A DNA stretch of 64,000 bases, from NCBI RefSeq assembly GCF_028372415.1, contig NW_027325156.1:62001-126000 (forward strand). Direction: 5' to 3'. This document shows positions 33,615-44,809 of this stretch, piece by piece (within the stretch, counting starts at the first letter, position 1; every line of letters starts with the position of its first letter). The DNA comes from Notamacropus eugenii. Its lineage: Eukaryota > Chordata > Mammalia > Diprotodontia > Macropodidae. The translations under genes were made by a program, and so were the position numbers. The notes below the pieces were generated by a model. It was given only the letters and a program-made list of their open reading frames with translations, ran no database searches and was not told the origin of the DNA.

Positions 33615-34775
33615 TTCAAAGGGAAGGGGAGTCTTGAGATAAAGAGGGAGAAGCAGAAGCTTCCAAATGAGCTCAGATCCCCAAGAACACCCCCTAAAAA
33701 AGAAGAAAAAGAGCAAAGGATAAAGGAGAGATTCAGGGAAAATCAAGAGAAAGTCCAGGAAGTCCCTGCACTTGGCCCAGGACCACAAAAGGAGACAGCT
33801 CCAACAGGCCCTCCTTGGGCCTTTTCAGCTCTTCCTGGCCTGCCCCTGGCTTCTGCCTTTATGCTCCTGGCTACATCCTGCATGGCCTCATCAGGCTGTC
33901 CACCTTGCCTTGACCCTCTGACTAAGAACAGTTCTGACCTTCCACCTACTGTGCATGGACCCTGTATCTTGCAACATCTCTTCCTCCCTGGCACAGCAGG
34001 TCTCTCACCAAGACTTGCTGAACTGTTCCCTGGGAAGAGGAAGCCCCTGTGTTCACCAGTCATGCCCAGGGTCCCTCCATTTGGCCCCCATCAGTTCCAG
34101 CTATTATCTACTCTCAAAATGTCCTTTTCACAGTCAGCCCTTTGCAATTTGACTTCTCTCTCCTGACTGTGCACCCAATTCTAACCCTAAATGCGGCCCT
34201 TCTCTGCCCTCATCCAAGATGATACATTCCCTAATGTCTATGACCCTGCTCTCCTCAACATCTATTTTCCATGACAGACATCTTTCCTCTGGACTGATTT
34301 CCACCCCTGCACCACTACATAATGCCTGGCTCTTCCCCAATGGACGTCCTGTCGGCCTCTCAAACTCCACATGTCCAGAATGAAACATGCTGCTGTCCCC
34401 CTCAGACCTTTCCTTCTCCTCAGACTCTCCTCTTGACAGGCTGATTCCTGCCACACCTTTTTGATTCTACCTGATCTCCACTCTCTCTGTAGTCACCACT
34501 CTGGGCCAGATGTTTGCCTCTCACCTGGCCCCTGGCCACAACTTCTGCCTGATGCATTCCTAATGCACTACTCTGACTGTCTGGCTCCAGCTGCCCCCTC
34601 TCCATATAGAATGGACTCCTGGCAGAATCCTCAGCTCCATTCTCATCCTACACAAGGACCAACACAGTGTCCTCAAAGGCGCCGATGCCTTTCCTCAGCC
34701 CCCCAGGGATTACTGGGATTGACTTAACTGTGATCATGCTGGTTCCCCCCTCCCCATCTTCTGTTCTCCCCCCCC
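33615..34775. other. ZNF intron, pyrimidine-rich, possibly old L2
   Basis: C/T-rich plus strand. The tract from about 34450 may be a worn L2 leading into the clearer L2 end at 34780. No gene is supported. Confidence 0.35.
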
Positions 34776-34779
34776 CCCC

Positions 34780-34870
34780 ACCCAACAGAACATAAGCTCC
34801 TGGGGGCAGGGACTACTCCTTCTGTCTCTGTGCTCCTAGTACCTAGCACAGGGCCTGTCCCACATCCAAG
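34780..34870 (+). mobile_element. L2 LINE 3' end
   Basis: CATAAGCTCCTGGGGGCAGG, GACTACTCCTTCTGTCTCTG and GTACCTAGCACAGGGCCTG are the standard L2 3' text. Confidence 0.7.
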
Positions 34871-35002
34871 AGAGTGAGGACTCCCTGGTCTCTGCAGGCA
34901 AACAGTCACCTCAAAGCTTTGTACCAAGGAAAGACCCACAGATCCCTCTGGGGGCTGGGGCTGGGGAAGCAGAGCCAGAGTCCCAGGGAAAGCTGTCCTC
35001 AC

Positions 35003-35129
35003 CCAGGCACAGCAGGTTCTGGTAGGTCTTCAGCATCACACTACGATACAGATCCTTCTGAGAAGGGTCCAGGTAAGCCCACTGCTCCCATATGAAGACC
35101 ACTGCCACATCTTGAAAGGTCACTGGCTC
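35003..35129 (-). CDS. KRAB-ZNF gene, KRAB-A exon (127 bp)
   Basis: The exon has the exact 127-bp length usual for KRAB-A. Its acceptor is TTTTAG/GAGCC and its donor is CTGG/gtgagg. It encodes [17 protein letters not shown], then [15 protein letters not shown] and [15 protein letters not shown] boxes recruit TRIM28 to silence chromatin. The DV and LYR-VML cores are kept, but the usual EEW is EQW and MLE is MLK, both at positions known to matter for TRIM28 binding, so recruitment may be weak. The frame is open and joins in phase to the ATG exon at 41825-41857. The gene downstream is broken, so this exon is a remnant or codes for a short KRAB-only protein. Confidence 0.88.
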
Positions 35130-35294
35130 CTAAAACACCACATGCCTTTGTTTGTGCTTGTTTCAAATGGATGTGGGAGCATGAGGGGTGCAGTTCTTGG
35201 GGTTCTGGCCTCACTGAGATCCATCCAAATATCAATGCTTTGGCTGGTAATAACATCATATAATTACAGCATTACCCTTCTGAGGGAAACAGCA

Positions 35295-35420
35295 TGGGGA
35301 GGGAAGAAGCAGGTTGGACTGGAGGTCACAAGACCCGGGTTCAAATCCACTTACTGTGACCTGGGACATACCACCAGGCCTGCTGGGAGTGTTTCTTCAC
35401 CTAGAAATTGAGGGGGACTG
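35295..35420 (+). mobile_element. MIR-like SINE fragment
   Basis: TTGGACTGGAGGTCACAAGA, CCCGGGTTCAAATCCACTTA and CTGTGACCTGGGACAT are a tRNA-like head and CORE in sense orientation. Confidence 0.6.
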
Positions 35421-35424
35421 AGGG

Positions 35425-35850
35425 GATGGGACCTCATCCACTGGGGAACAGCTGAACAGGTTGTGGTATATGATTGTGATGGAATATTATTGTGCTATAA
35501 GAAAAGATGAGCAGGAGGCTCTCAGAAAAACTGGAAGGCTTCGCATGAACCGATGCAAAGTGAAGTAAGGACGGCACACAGTAACAGCAAGGATGTAATG
35601 ACGATGAGCTGGGAACGACCTAGAATGCTCCAAGACAAGTGCAGAGGACTCATGATGAAGAATGTCCTCGGGCTCCAGAGAATGAACTGATGGACTCTGA
35701 GGCAGAGTGGGGCAGAATTTAAACCTTTTTTCTTGCTCTTTTTAAAAATTTACAACACGGCTAAGAGGGAAATGTTCTGTATGACTTCGCATGCATGATG
35801 GTATCACACTGTTTGATGATTTTAAAATTTTTTTGATTTTAAAAAATAAA
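35425..35850 (+). mobile_element. L1 LINE 3' end, sense
   Basis: GTTGTGGTATATGATTGTG, GGAATATTATTGTGCTATAAG, AACCGATGCAAAGTGAAGT and AGAATGAACTGATGGACTC lead to an A-rich tail with AAAAAATAAAAAG. It carries the last ORF2 codons plus the 3' UTR only. Confidence 0.85.
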
Positions 35851-35890
35851 AAGTGCTTCAACCAGTGTGTTGGTACACAGCAGGTGCTTA

Positions 35891-36680
35891 ATAGTGACTA
35901 ATTTTATTTTATTTTATTTTATTTTATTTTTTATTTTTTTTTATTTTTTTTATTTTTCTAATGTTTAACAATCACTGCCATACAATTGCGATTTTATCCC
36001 TCCCCACCCACCCCCCACTACCTCCCTCCCTCCCCCCGACTGCGTACAATTCTGTATAGATTCTACATATACTTTCCTATTGAGTATATTTTCACTATAG
36101 TCATGCTATGTAGTCAGACTAAGATAGATGAAAGAATCCGTATAACAAATCAGAACATGATACACAAACAGATACACATACACAAACATGATCTGCTACA
36201 TTATGTGAGTGACTTCCATATTTCTCTCTCTGAGTGTGGAAGGCATTTTGCCTTGAGGTCCACCATTGGGATTTTTTTTTTTTCAGAAGTTCTTGTGTTA
36301 TTACAAAAATCTAAGTCTACCAGAAAAAACTCTCACACACTGTGGTTGTTGCTGTGCATAAAGTTCTCCTGGTTCTGCTCCTTTCACTCAGCATCAGGTC
36401 ATATAAGTCCTTCCAGGCCTCTCTGAAGTCTTCTTGTTCATCATTTCTTATGGCACAATAGTACTCCATTACATTCATATACCATAATTTATTCAGCCAT
36501 TCCCCAATTGATGGACATCCCACTGACTTCCAGTTTTTGGCAACTACATAGAGTGCTGCTATAAATATTTTTGTACATGTGGGACCCTTTCCCATTTTTA
36601 TGATCTCTTGGGGATATAGTCCTAGTAGTGATATTGCTGGGTCAAAGGGTATGCACATTTTTGTATAGTGACTAATTTTA
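35891..36680 (-). mobile_element. 5'-truncated L1 with 16-bp target duplication
   Basis: The minus-strand element starts in ORF2 ([16 protein letters not shown] at about 36655) and reads [20 protein letters not shown], then WLNKLWYMNVMEYYCAI. It goes on to the 3' UTR and a poly-A tail, seen as T-rich TTTTATTTTA at 35905-35960. The perfect duplication ATAGTGACTAATTTTA lies at 35891-35906 and 36665-36680. The ORF2 tail stays open to about 36317, so it is a fairly recent insertion. It landed in the 3' tail of a MIR-type element (GGTACACAGCAGGTGCTTAA at 35872). Confidence 0.92.
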
Positions 36681-37765
36681 AAAAAGAGAATGGAGTCAGT
36701 TAAACTAAATGATCTTTAGGGTCTATTCTGACTCCGGACTCCTGTGATACCCACATTGTGCTTCCCATTTTGCCAACCCTGACTCTGCCTTACAGCTATT
36801 TAATATCTCTATTATACAGAGGGGAAAACTGAGTTTAGCAAAGCCTCACTGACAAGGAGCAGCTCACATCCAGTTCTTTGCTCTCTCTCCATGACTCCAT
36901 CTTCCTTCTTGGGTCAAAGGCCAAGATCTCCCCTTTATTCTGACACTCCCTACACTGGCTTTTACCAAATCACATCCCACAGTAAGGAACATAATGTTAC
37001 CATCAGTTGTCACGCTCCAAAAAGAGGAGGTGGTCCCCAAGGCTCTTGTTTGCAGACGGCACCGAGGTTTAAGCCATCCACACTGGTCAAACAATTCAGA
37101 GGTCTGGTCCATTGACATGGCTGTCCTGCAGTCAGATCCAAAGTTCTCAATTCAATGCTGGCTCATCTTTTTAAATAGCGATACTCTTGTGGTGAGGCAG
37201 AGAGGGCTGTGAGACACCCAGCCCTGAGGGTGAACATCCCCATGGGGAGACAGAAGGGCATGGGATGGGCATGAGAAGAGGAGGAGGATGTCATCAGAGA
37301 AAAATGTGTGCTACAAACAGCAGGGGGGCCTGGTCACATGGCCAGAAGTGACAGACTGTCTGGGCACTCCCATGATGGGCTCTGTATTCCAACACAACGG
37401 GAGGAAGGCTTCAAGCACACTGGGTGCATCTTGTGGTAGTCAGCGTAGAAGCAATGTGGAGGTAATTCCAAATACTTCTACTAAGTAACCAAAGTCATGC
37501 CTTCCCATCTTCCTAACTGCTTAATTAGAGTAAACGGGCTCATTAAAATGGGTTTTCTGCAGCAGCTCCCACAGGGCAAATCCCTTTTTACCCAAAAACG
37601 TGAACTTCAAAACACATAGTTTGTTCTGAGGCCAGAAAAACGCTCAGAAATTAAGCCACTGCCCCTGACCAGGAGCCATGTTTACATTCCTGTGATAACA
37701 GATATTTATCCTGAGGCTTTGTGTTCCCAAAGCACCTTCACAGCATAACAACGACAACAGCTCAT
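36681..37765. other. ZNF intron, no recognisable feature
   Basis: No supported gene or named repeat. Confidence 0.4.
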
Positions 37766-37769
37766 ACAC

Positions 37770-37895
37770 ATTGGCCAGCTTTAAGCTTTACCTGTGGTGT
37801 CTAGTTCGATCCTTGCCACAACCTGGAGATGTGGGAATGTGACTTGTCCAGGGTCACACAGCCAATAAGGCACAAAGGCAGGATTCACACTCAGG
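37770..37895 (-). mobile_element. MIR SINE, antisense
   Basis: GATCCTTGCCACAACCTGGA, TCCAGGGTCACACAGCCAAT and GGATTCACACTCAGGTCC. Confidence 0.7.
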
Positions 37896-38332
37896 TCCAC
37901 AGCCCTTCCACTGTCTCTACCCTCTGATCTGCCTAACAACCAGGCAGGGCAGACAGCGTAGGGAGGTGGAAGGTGACCAACAAGTAGTAAGTGAAGGAGC
38001 CAAGACAGAGCTCCAGACACCTCGGTCCTCTCGAAACCCAAACGTACCCTCCAAGGACCATGGCTGGATGGCCCCGGAATGTCACACTCGGCAGGCCCAG
38101 CCTCCAACACCCCAAAGGGGACCCTTGGCTCCCTTTGTCAGGTTTGCCGGATCTCTCACCTACTCCAGCTGACACAACACAGGCAAACACAAGATACAAA
38201 TATTCAGCCTTTATTGATTCCTGATCTCCTCTCCTCTCGGCTTGGAATAGAGAGGACCTGCAGGCCATAAGAAGCCCAGAGCCTGTTTTACCAAGAATCC
38301 TGAACCTCAGGGCTTGGAAGAGGAACCAGAGA

Positions 38333-38348
38333 CCACCAGAGGGAGCTC
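38333..38348 (+). promoter_or_regulatory. Candidate CTCF site (weaker)
   Basis: CCACCAGAGGGAGCTC fits the CTCF core with two departures. Confidence 0.3.
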
Positions 38349-38525
38349 AGTGCAGTGACAAAAGGGTTCAGTTGGAGGAATGGGGCTCGAGTTCAAGTTT
38401 GGCATTCTAGACTTCCAACTTGTGTGACCTTGACTAAGTCCTGACCTCTCTAGACCCATTTCTTCATCTGTAAAATGAGGGAGATGAACTAGATGACCTG
38501 GGAGGTCCCTTCTAGGGGCAGACCT
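38345..38525 (+). mobile_element. MIR SINE, sense
   Basis: GGCTCGAGTTCAAGTTTGGC, ACTTGTGTGACCTTGACTAA and TTTCTTCATCTGTAAAATGA followed by GATGAACTAGATGACCT. Confidence 0.75.
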
Positions 38526-38574
38526 AGGTCCTAGGAATGAAATCTCTACAGCTTCCTAACAAAGGGTAGGCCCG

Positions 38575-38800
38575 GCTCCAGTGGAAGCCCTCCAGGGCTG
38601 GGGAACTCACTACCTGATAAAACCCACAGCACTTCTGGATGGCTCTAATTCTTGGAAGTCAACTCTGACTCCAAACCCAAACAGAACCTGTCAGACCCTC
38701 CTCCACAAGATGCCTTACAAATACTCAGTAACAGTTATCATGGCCTCCCGGACTCTCAGCCTCTCCAGGAAAAGCACACCCATCTCCTTTGATGCTCCCC
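38575..38800 (-). mobile_element. L3/CR1-type LINE fragment
   Basis: CCTCCAGGGCTGGGGAACTC, ACTACCTGATAAAACC, TACAAATACTCAGTAACAGT and CAGCCTCTCCAGGAAAAGC follow the antisense 3' region of CR1/L3 LINEs. Confidence 0.6.
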
Positions 38801-40985
38801 CCATGACAAGAGCCCCAGGTCCTGCCCCTTCCCCCTTCCTCCACTGGACAGCTGCCAGGTGCTGTGCCGTATGCTGGGCCTGAGACCTCACTGGTTTGGG
38901 GACTGATCTCCTTCCTGGGTTCCCTCCCCTCCCAGCCTTCTCTCACCCACCCCCACCCAGAGCATCCAACAGGACAGGAAGGAGGCTCCTCTAAGTCCTT
39001 GTCCTCATCAGGCTCTGAGGTTCGTCCATCCCTTTCCCTCATTCTGCCCACCTGAGGAGCCCACCATCTGTCCAGGTCCTATGGGTCTTTCCCAACACCC
39101 CTTAAATCTTGTAGGTCATCACTGCACTAGGAGTCTCTCTGCTGCTGCCCTGGGTAACATCTCTGGAGCCTCAGAATGAGGTGTGTGACCACAGTGTGTC
39201 TGAAAAGATGCATCTGAAAGCAACAAGAAGTCGCTGGTAATGATGTCTCTACGATGGGAAATTTAACACAAACTTCCCAAAAGAAATTCAGTTTCACGTA
39301 ATTCCTTTTTTCTGTTTATTTGTTGTATTTTGTCATGTTTGCATTTATCAGTGATGAAGCTATAATAAGTAAATTTATCTTTAAAAAAGTTGGATTGTTT
39401 TTACCTTAATTAGGAAAAAAATTAATTACTTTAGAAAATATTTAGAAAAAGAAGGATCTTTGCTTCATCTCATCACAGTCACATATAACCTCCCAAATCC
39501 CCTCTGCCTCATTTCCTCCCTCTCAATTCCAGTACCAACAGTCAAGGCCTGTCTCTGAGAGCTCTGCTGAGGCACATGCTCAGGGGCTGCCCCCCCAGCC
39601 CCACATCCCAGACTCTAGTATCTTCTCCCCTTTAGGTGTGGAGGCCATTTGGGGAGACTTCCTGAGGCTCAGCACATCATCAGGGGTCCCCAGGGCTTCT
39701 GCAGGAGCCCACCAGCCTCAGAGAATCCCTCATGCAAGAAGTTAGCTTTCCTGTGGTTCACCTGGCATTAATTGTCACAGAGGAACAGAATTTCCTCTGA
39801 GGATGCACAGATAGACAAATGCACATAACCCAACCCTGGGCAGGATGCCCTTCTTATAGCTGGAGAGCCCTTAATACAGGGCTTACCTCTACCAAGGCAA
39901 CTTCATCTTTGGAACTGACAAACAACTACTTATCAATATCCTTCTGAAAAGGATGCTCCCTCAATCCAAATGAGCACCAAGGACTTCTCCCTCCCTGGCC
40001 CTGGGCATCTCAGCTAGACTGGTCAATCTGCTGGACTGTGACTCTGGCACTCCCAGATTCAGGCTTAGCCAGGTGGGTGCATCAGAGGGAGGACGTATTA
40101 TTGTCCTCACCCTCTGACTAAGACTGGCAGAAATCTGTCCCAAGCTGCTCAGGCACCTCCCAGGCAATACAGAGAAGTAGATCCTCTCCACTTTTCCTCT
40201 CCCTTCCAGGCAGACCTATATACTTGAGCTCCCAAGCACAGGAACCACTCTGCAGACACTGAGCTCCTCCTCTTTTTCTCTCCCCTGCAGGATCTCAAAA
40301 CAAGAAGCATCCTTCTAACTTAGGGCAAGTGGTGGAATCCTTATCTCCAACACTGAGCTCTGAACAGGGGCCTCACACTTGCCCAATTATCCTAAAGCAC
40401 TTCTCAGTTTCAGGGCTTCCCAAAGAACTCCAAAGTTTTCCAATCTGACACATGCAAATGAGCACCTGTAACAGAATTTGGAAGCCCAGTCTGCCCCGGA
40501 TGAGCTAATCATGTCTACAACTACCTTTATAAGTATTCTTTAAAAAAAAAAAATAGTTCCATTTTCTCTCCCTTCCTTCAAACTCTCCCTCACCCATGGC
40601 AAAGGTGAAAGAAATAATTCCTACCCTACTTAGTATTGATGTTCCTGATGGAGCTCCTGTAAGACCTGACAGCTTTTGGATGGAGAGATGCGCAAGCACA
40701 AGAGCTAGGTGGCCCTCTTGGTCAGCCAGGGTAAGCTCCTGCTTTGGCACAGACCCATCCTAACTTTCCTAGTTAGTGTCTCTTTCTCTACACTCCAGAC
40801 CACCTGTACCTCAGCTGTAATTTTCCAGCTGGAGCAGGTTGATGGATGGAGACCCCCTCCAATAGAATAATGAATCTAGAGTATCATGCCCCAAATGCTG
40901 GCAGTAATGACAAGTTGTACCCAGACTACTCCAGGATGTGCTCAGCTCAACCCCAGGTCAAGTGACTTGCCTGATCAGAACAGTC
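38801..40985. other. ZNF intron, no recognisable feature
   Basis: No supported gene or named repeat across about 2.2 kb, apart from an A-run near 40545. Confidence 0.4.
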
Positions 40986-41735
40986 AAGTCTTTCACAATG
41001 GATCATCATTACAATGTTGCTGCTACTGTGTACAAAGTTCTCATGGGTCTGCTCACTTCACCCTGCATCAGATCATACAAGTCTTCCTGGATTTTTCTGA
41101 AATCATCCTGCTTATCATTTCTTATACAGCACCACAGTACGCCATCACCATCATATACCATAACTTTTTCAGCCACTCCTCAAATGATGAGAATCCCCTC
41201 AATTTCCAATTCTTTGCAATCCCCAAAAGAACTGCTACAAATATTTCTGTACAAAAAGTTTTTTTTTCCCTCTCTCTAACCCTAAATTTCTTTGAGATAC
41301 AGCAGAGGGTTATGGTTAGGGTTAGTGCCAAATCGGTTGGATCAGTTTACAACTCCACCAACAACGCATTAGTGCGCCAATTTTCCCTTATCCCCTCCAG
41401 CATTTATCACTTCTCAAAGGTGTGAGGTGGTACCTCAGAGTTGCTTTAATTTGTATTTCTCTAATCGATGTCATTTAAAGCATTTTTTTCATATGGTTAT
41501 TAATAGCTGTGACATCTTCTTGAAAACTGCCTGTATGTATCCCTTGATCACTGGGGAATGGCTCTTATTTTTACAAATTTGGCTCAGTTCCTTATATATT
41601 TGAGAAATGAGACCTTTATTAGCAAAATTTTCTGTATAAAAAAGAGTTTTCTCTAGTTTTTTTGCTTTCATTCTAATTCTGGATGCATTGGCTTTGTGCA
41701 CACAGTATTCTTCATAGACAAATGTCAGGTTTGTT
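40985..41735 (-). mobile_element. L1 LINE 3' part, antisense, old
   Basis: Antisense L1 3' text: CATCATTACAATGTTGCTGC, ATCAGATCATACAAGTCTTCC and ATATACCATAACTTTTTCAG. Further up come CAACTCCACCAACAACGC and GAAATGAGACCTTTATTAGC (GLISKIY region). It is diverged and interrupted near 41310 by a short TTAGGG-like piece. Confidence 0.8.
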
Positions 41736-41824
41736 TTAATCCTTGCTCTGTTCAATTGTGAAAGTCACCACAGTCTGAAAGGGGGTCTCCCCACCTCCAT
41801 AAGGAACAGGAATCTCCCACTTAC

Positions 41825-41882
41825 CTGTTGGGCCCTGGCCATCAGCACAGGGGCCATTCCTTCATTTCCAAAGGTCACTCCT
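41825..41882 (-). CDS. KRAB-ZNF gene, exon 2 with start codon
   Basis: The acceptor lies near 41883 (TTCCTCAAG) and the donor is CAACAG/gtaagt at 41825. The ATG at 41857-41855 starts MAPVLMARAQQ, a standard KRAB-ZNF N-terminus. It joins in phase 0 to EPVTFQDV of the KRAB-A exon. An out-of-frame ATG lies eight bases upstream. At 11 codons it is too short for ORF searches and was found by splice phase and motif. Confidence 0.8.
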
Positions 41883-42288
41883 CTTGAGGAAGAACAGAGA
41901 GCTGGGAAGGAAGAACAGGGAAGGAAAAGCAAACCATGAGAGGTGCTAATCTTACCTGTGATGCTGAAAACAACCCAAGGAGCCACAGAGGGATTATTTT
42001 GGCAGATGGGACACAGCAGAGACCTATAGCCCTGAAAATCCAATAATGTGAATTTTAAAGCTCCAGAAGGGTTTGATCCTGGGAGGAGGTAAGCACAGGA
42101 GCCTAAGTGATGCAGACTGAGACCAGACAGACCTAAAAGCTCATCCAAAGGCAAAGCAAGTGTTGGAGCCTGATCGGAAACAAAGTTGCAATTCGGGAAC
42201 CCAAGACGCAGAGTAAACCAAAGGGGAGCCGGCCAGGATCAGAAACCGCTGCCCAGCTGCAGATTCTCCAGAGGCTGGGAGAGCTCAC

Positions 42289-42760
42289 CTTGCACAGATG
42301 GCCAGCCTCAAGGGCAGGGGATGGCTTTTCCTTAAGGTCTACACGAACACCTGGGAGAAACGAGGGGAGAGAAGGCGGCGAGCCCAGCCCAAGCAAGGCA
42401 GACAGACCAAAGAGACCGGGCCTGTGGGACAGCAAGACCCTGGGACAACGTCCAAGGACAGACGCGGAAGGAAAAGGGGTCCGGACCTCGAGCCACGAGA
42501 GGCAGAGGGTGAAGTCCCCTCCGAAGGGTCTCGGCCCCCCAAAAGCGGACAGGCTGCTCCAGGGGTCAAACCGAGGCTTGCACGCCGGAGACCTCCCTCT
42601 ACGAAGCGGAGCCCCAGGAGGGACGCGCGGACCTTGGGGAGCCCACGGATGGGGGGAGGGGCACCAAGCTTTAAAGGGGTGGGGGAAGATTCCCAGCCCT
42701 TTGGGGGAGGGGGCGTCCCAGGGTGGGAAGGGGCCTCCTGGACGCCGGCCAAGGGAGCAC
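42289..42760 (-). other. KRAB-ZNF gene, putative non-coding exon 1 (5' limit unknown)
   Basis: Inferred from the minus-strand donor GTGCAAG/gtgagc at 42289, the downstream ATG exon at 41.8 kb and the CpG island. The 5' limit given is only a guess. Confidence 0.4.
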
Positions 42761-43740
42761 ACACGATGTCAACATGAGAAAGCAGGGACAAGGGTGGGGG
42801 TGCGGGTGGGGGTGGGGGTCTACATGGGCTCAGCTGATTGGCTACAAAGGTTCTAAATGGGGGGGGCGCAGAACATTACTGGCATCGCAGGCAACCTCCC
42901 CGCCCCTCCCCGGGGGGTTCGAAGGGAAGACCCTCGGCCGCTAATTACCCCCTTAATTAAAGGGGGTGGGGGGTCGCAAAGTAGAGCACGCCAGGCTCGG
43001 GGCAGGGTCGCTGGTTCCAGAAGCGCCTCCTTCCCGGGGCTGCTGGAGCCAGGCCGAACCAGACGCGGGGAGGGGGGAGGGGCGGGAAAACTCGGCTAGG
43101 AGGAAGCTGAAGTCACGTGACAATAGCCGAGGCATCAGGCTCGGTTTCCATGACAGCCCAGGGAGGGGCGGATGTGGCTGCTTGGTGCGCAGTGCTTTCT
43201 GGGAAACGTAGTTTGTTGGCTTGGGTGGGCTGTGCGCATGCGCCTGGCTCTTTTTGGTGCCTACTGGAGCCCATCTCTTCTCACTCTCCCTCCCTTAGCC
43301 GTGCAGGCCTGGGAGGGAGGCTCTGTCAGGGAATGGAGGCGGGAGACAGTGTCCCCCTCAAAGAACCAACCCCTACAGCGGGCCATAGGAGGCGTGGGAA
43401 GGGCTTTGAACGCGGAGCACAGAGCACAGGGAGGAGGCCCTGGAGTAGGGGAAATCGTGTGATGACGTCACTGCATTGTGACCGCAGGTGGGGGAGGGGG
43501 AGGGTTAGACCAGGAAACCGCCCTCCCCCCCCCTTCCAAACTGGGAGGTGGAGAGGGAGGGGCGTCCAGAGGCTGGGGGGGGGGGGGGGGGTCGGCTCCA
43601 AGGGCCAGCCCAGAGCCGAAGGACAGCCTCCGCGCTCAGCCGCTCTCTGGTCAGCTCCGCGCCCCGCGCTGTGTGCCCGGCACGTGTTGATGAGCCGGGC
43701 TTAGGCGAAGGAGAGAGTGAGCTTGGGCAGCGCGTGGTCT
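42290..43740. promoter_or_regulatory. CpG island, promoter of the KRAB-ZNF gene
   Basis: GC-rich and CpG-dense. A donor-like CAAG/gtgagc on the minus strand at 42289 would end the non-coding exon 1. Motifs present are GTCACGTGAC (E-box) at 43112-43121, the ZNF143-like GGGAAACGTAGTTT at 43201-43214, a perfect NRF1 site TGCGCATGCGC at 43233-43243 and a perfect CRE TGACGTCA at 43463-43470. The position of the start site is not visible. A divergent plus-strand transcript is possible. Long open frames here on both strands are products of high GC. Confidence 0.7.
43575..43591 (+). repeat. G17 homopolymer
   Basis: Seventeen consecutive G; a second run of 13 lies at 43870-43882. Both can form quadruplexes and are prone to assembly error. 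Confidence 0.9.
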
Positions 43741-44067
43741 AAGACCCCGTGCTGGGGCTGGGGGGGCTGGGAAGGAAGAGAACCCGCTGGTGGTGTAGAC
43801 ACGCTTCCCCAGTGTGTGTGTGTGGGGGGGGGTTTGCCGTTGTCACAGTGGTGAGGAGAGGTCTTCGGTGGGGGGGGGGGGGTCCGTGCCTCCCTCCTCT
43901 GGACTCTGACCCCCCTTCCTGGAGGACGGGTTGGGGGAGAGGGGGCCAAGCCCGGCCTTGGCTGGCATCCTCCTCCCCAGGGGGCAGTCGGGTGCTAGAG
44001 GCCTTTGGGTAGGGGTATGTGGGGACCGGCCAGATTTGGAGGAGAGTGGGCGTGGAGGCAGCTGCTG

Positions 44068-44165
44068 GGGGCAGCCCATGGGTGGGTGGCATGGGGCACC
44101 ATGTGGGTGGGTGGCATAGGGCACCCTGTGGGTGGGCGGCGGGGGGCAGCCACAGGGCAGCAGTG
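44068..44165. repeat. Short minisatellite, ~26 bp x 3
   Basis: Units built on GTGGGTGGGTGGCATGGGGCAC, diverging to a GGCGGCGGGGGGCAGCC form in the last copy. Confidence 0.7.
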
Positions 44166-44605
44166 GAGAGAGAGAAGGGTAGTGGGCTTGCAGGACGCTG
44201 ACGTTTTTGTAGACAGCAGGAAATGAGCCTGGAGAGACTGAAAATAAGTGGTGGGGGGGCAGAGAGGGCACTCTGCTGAGGCCATGGCCACCTCATCTCG
44301 GGCAAGGAAGAGGGGCAGGAGGCACCGAGAGATGCAAGGTGATGGAGAGGGGAGATGAAGGAGCTCATAGTGAATGACCATCTTTCTTTAAAAATTTTTT
44401 TAGCATTCATTAAAGTGAATCTTAGACATGCTGATTAGCAGTCACCCAGCATCCCCCACTGCCCTCCACTATGATGTTTGCCATCGGTAGGACTTCTTAG
44501 GTTTCACAAATTGTTTCTTATTAATTTCTGTGGAAACAAAATGTGATCATCCTTGACAATCTGTGCAGATAAAAGATTAAGAAAGGGTGGTCCTGACTGT
44601 CAGAA
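44166..44605. other. No recognisable feature
   Basis: No supported gene or named repeat. Confidence 0.4.
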
Positions 44606-44730
44606 GTTGGTCAATAAGTATTTATTCAGCTTTACTAGGTGCCAGGCACTGTGTTAAACACTGAAGACAGAAATGCAGAGAAGGAAGGGGGTCCCTGCTC
44701 TCTAATGGGGGAGGCTGAAAAGTGGGGGTG
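44606..44730 (+). mobile_element. MIR3/Ther-type SINE
   Basis: GTATTTATTCAGCTTTACTA, GGTGCCAGGCACTGTGTTAA and CCTGCTCTCTAATGGGGGAG. Confidence 0.8.
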
Positions 44731-44809
44731 GGGTGGGAAGAAGGCACCCTGCATGGAGGAACTCAGGGTGCGAGGGTCCAAAACCAGTCAGCCTGCCCAT
44801 CAGCAACTG

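Noticed and set aside
42133-42856. Long open frames on both strands (up to 209 codons) in the CpG island
   Set aside because: High GC removes stops. The products are proline/arginine/glycine-rich without domains, and the region is better explained as promoter and exon 1.
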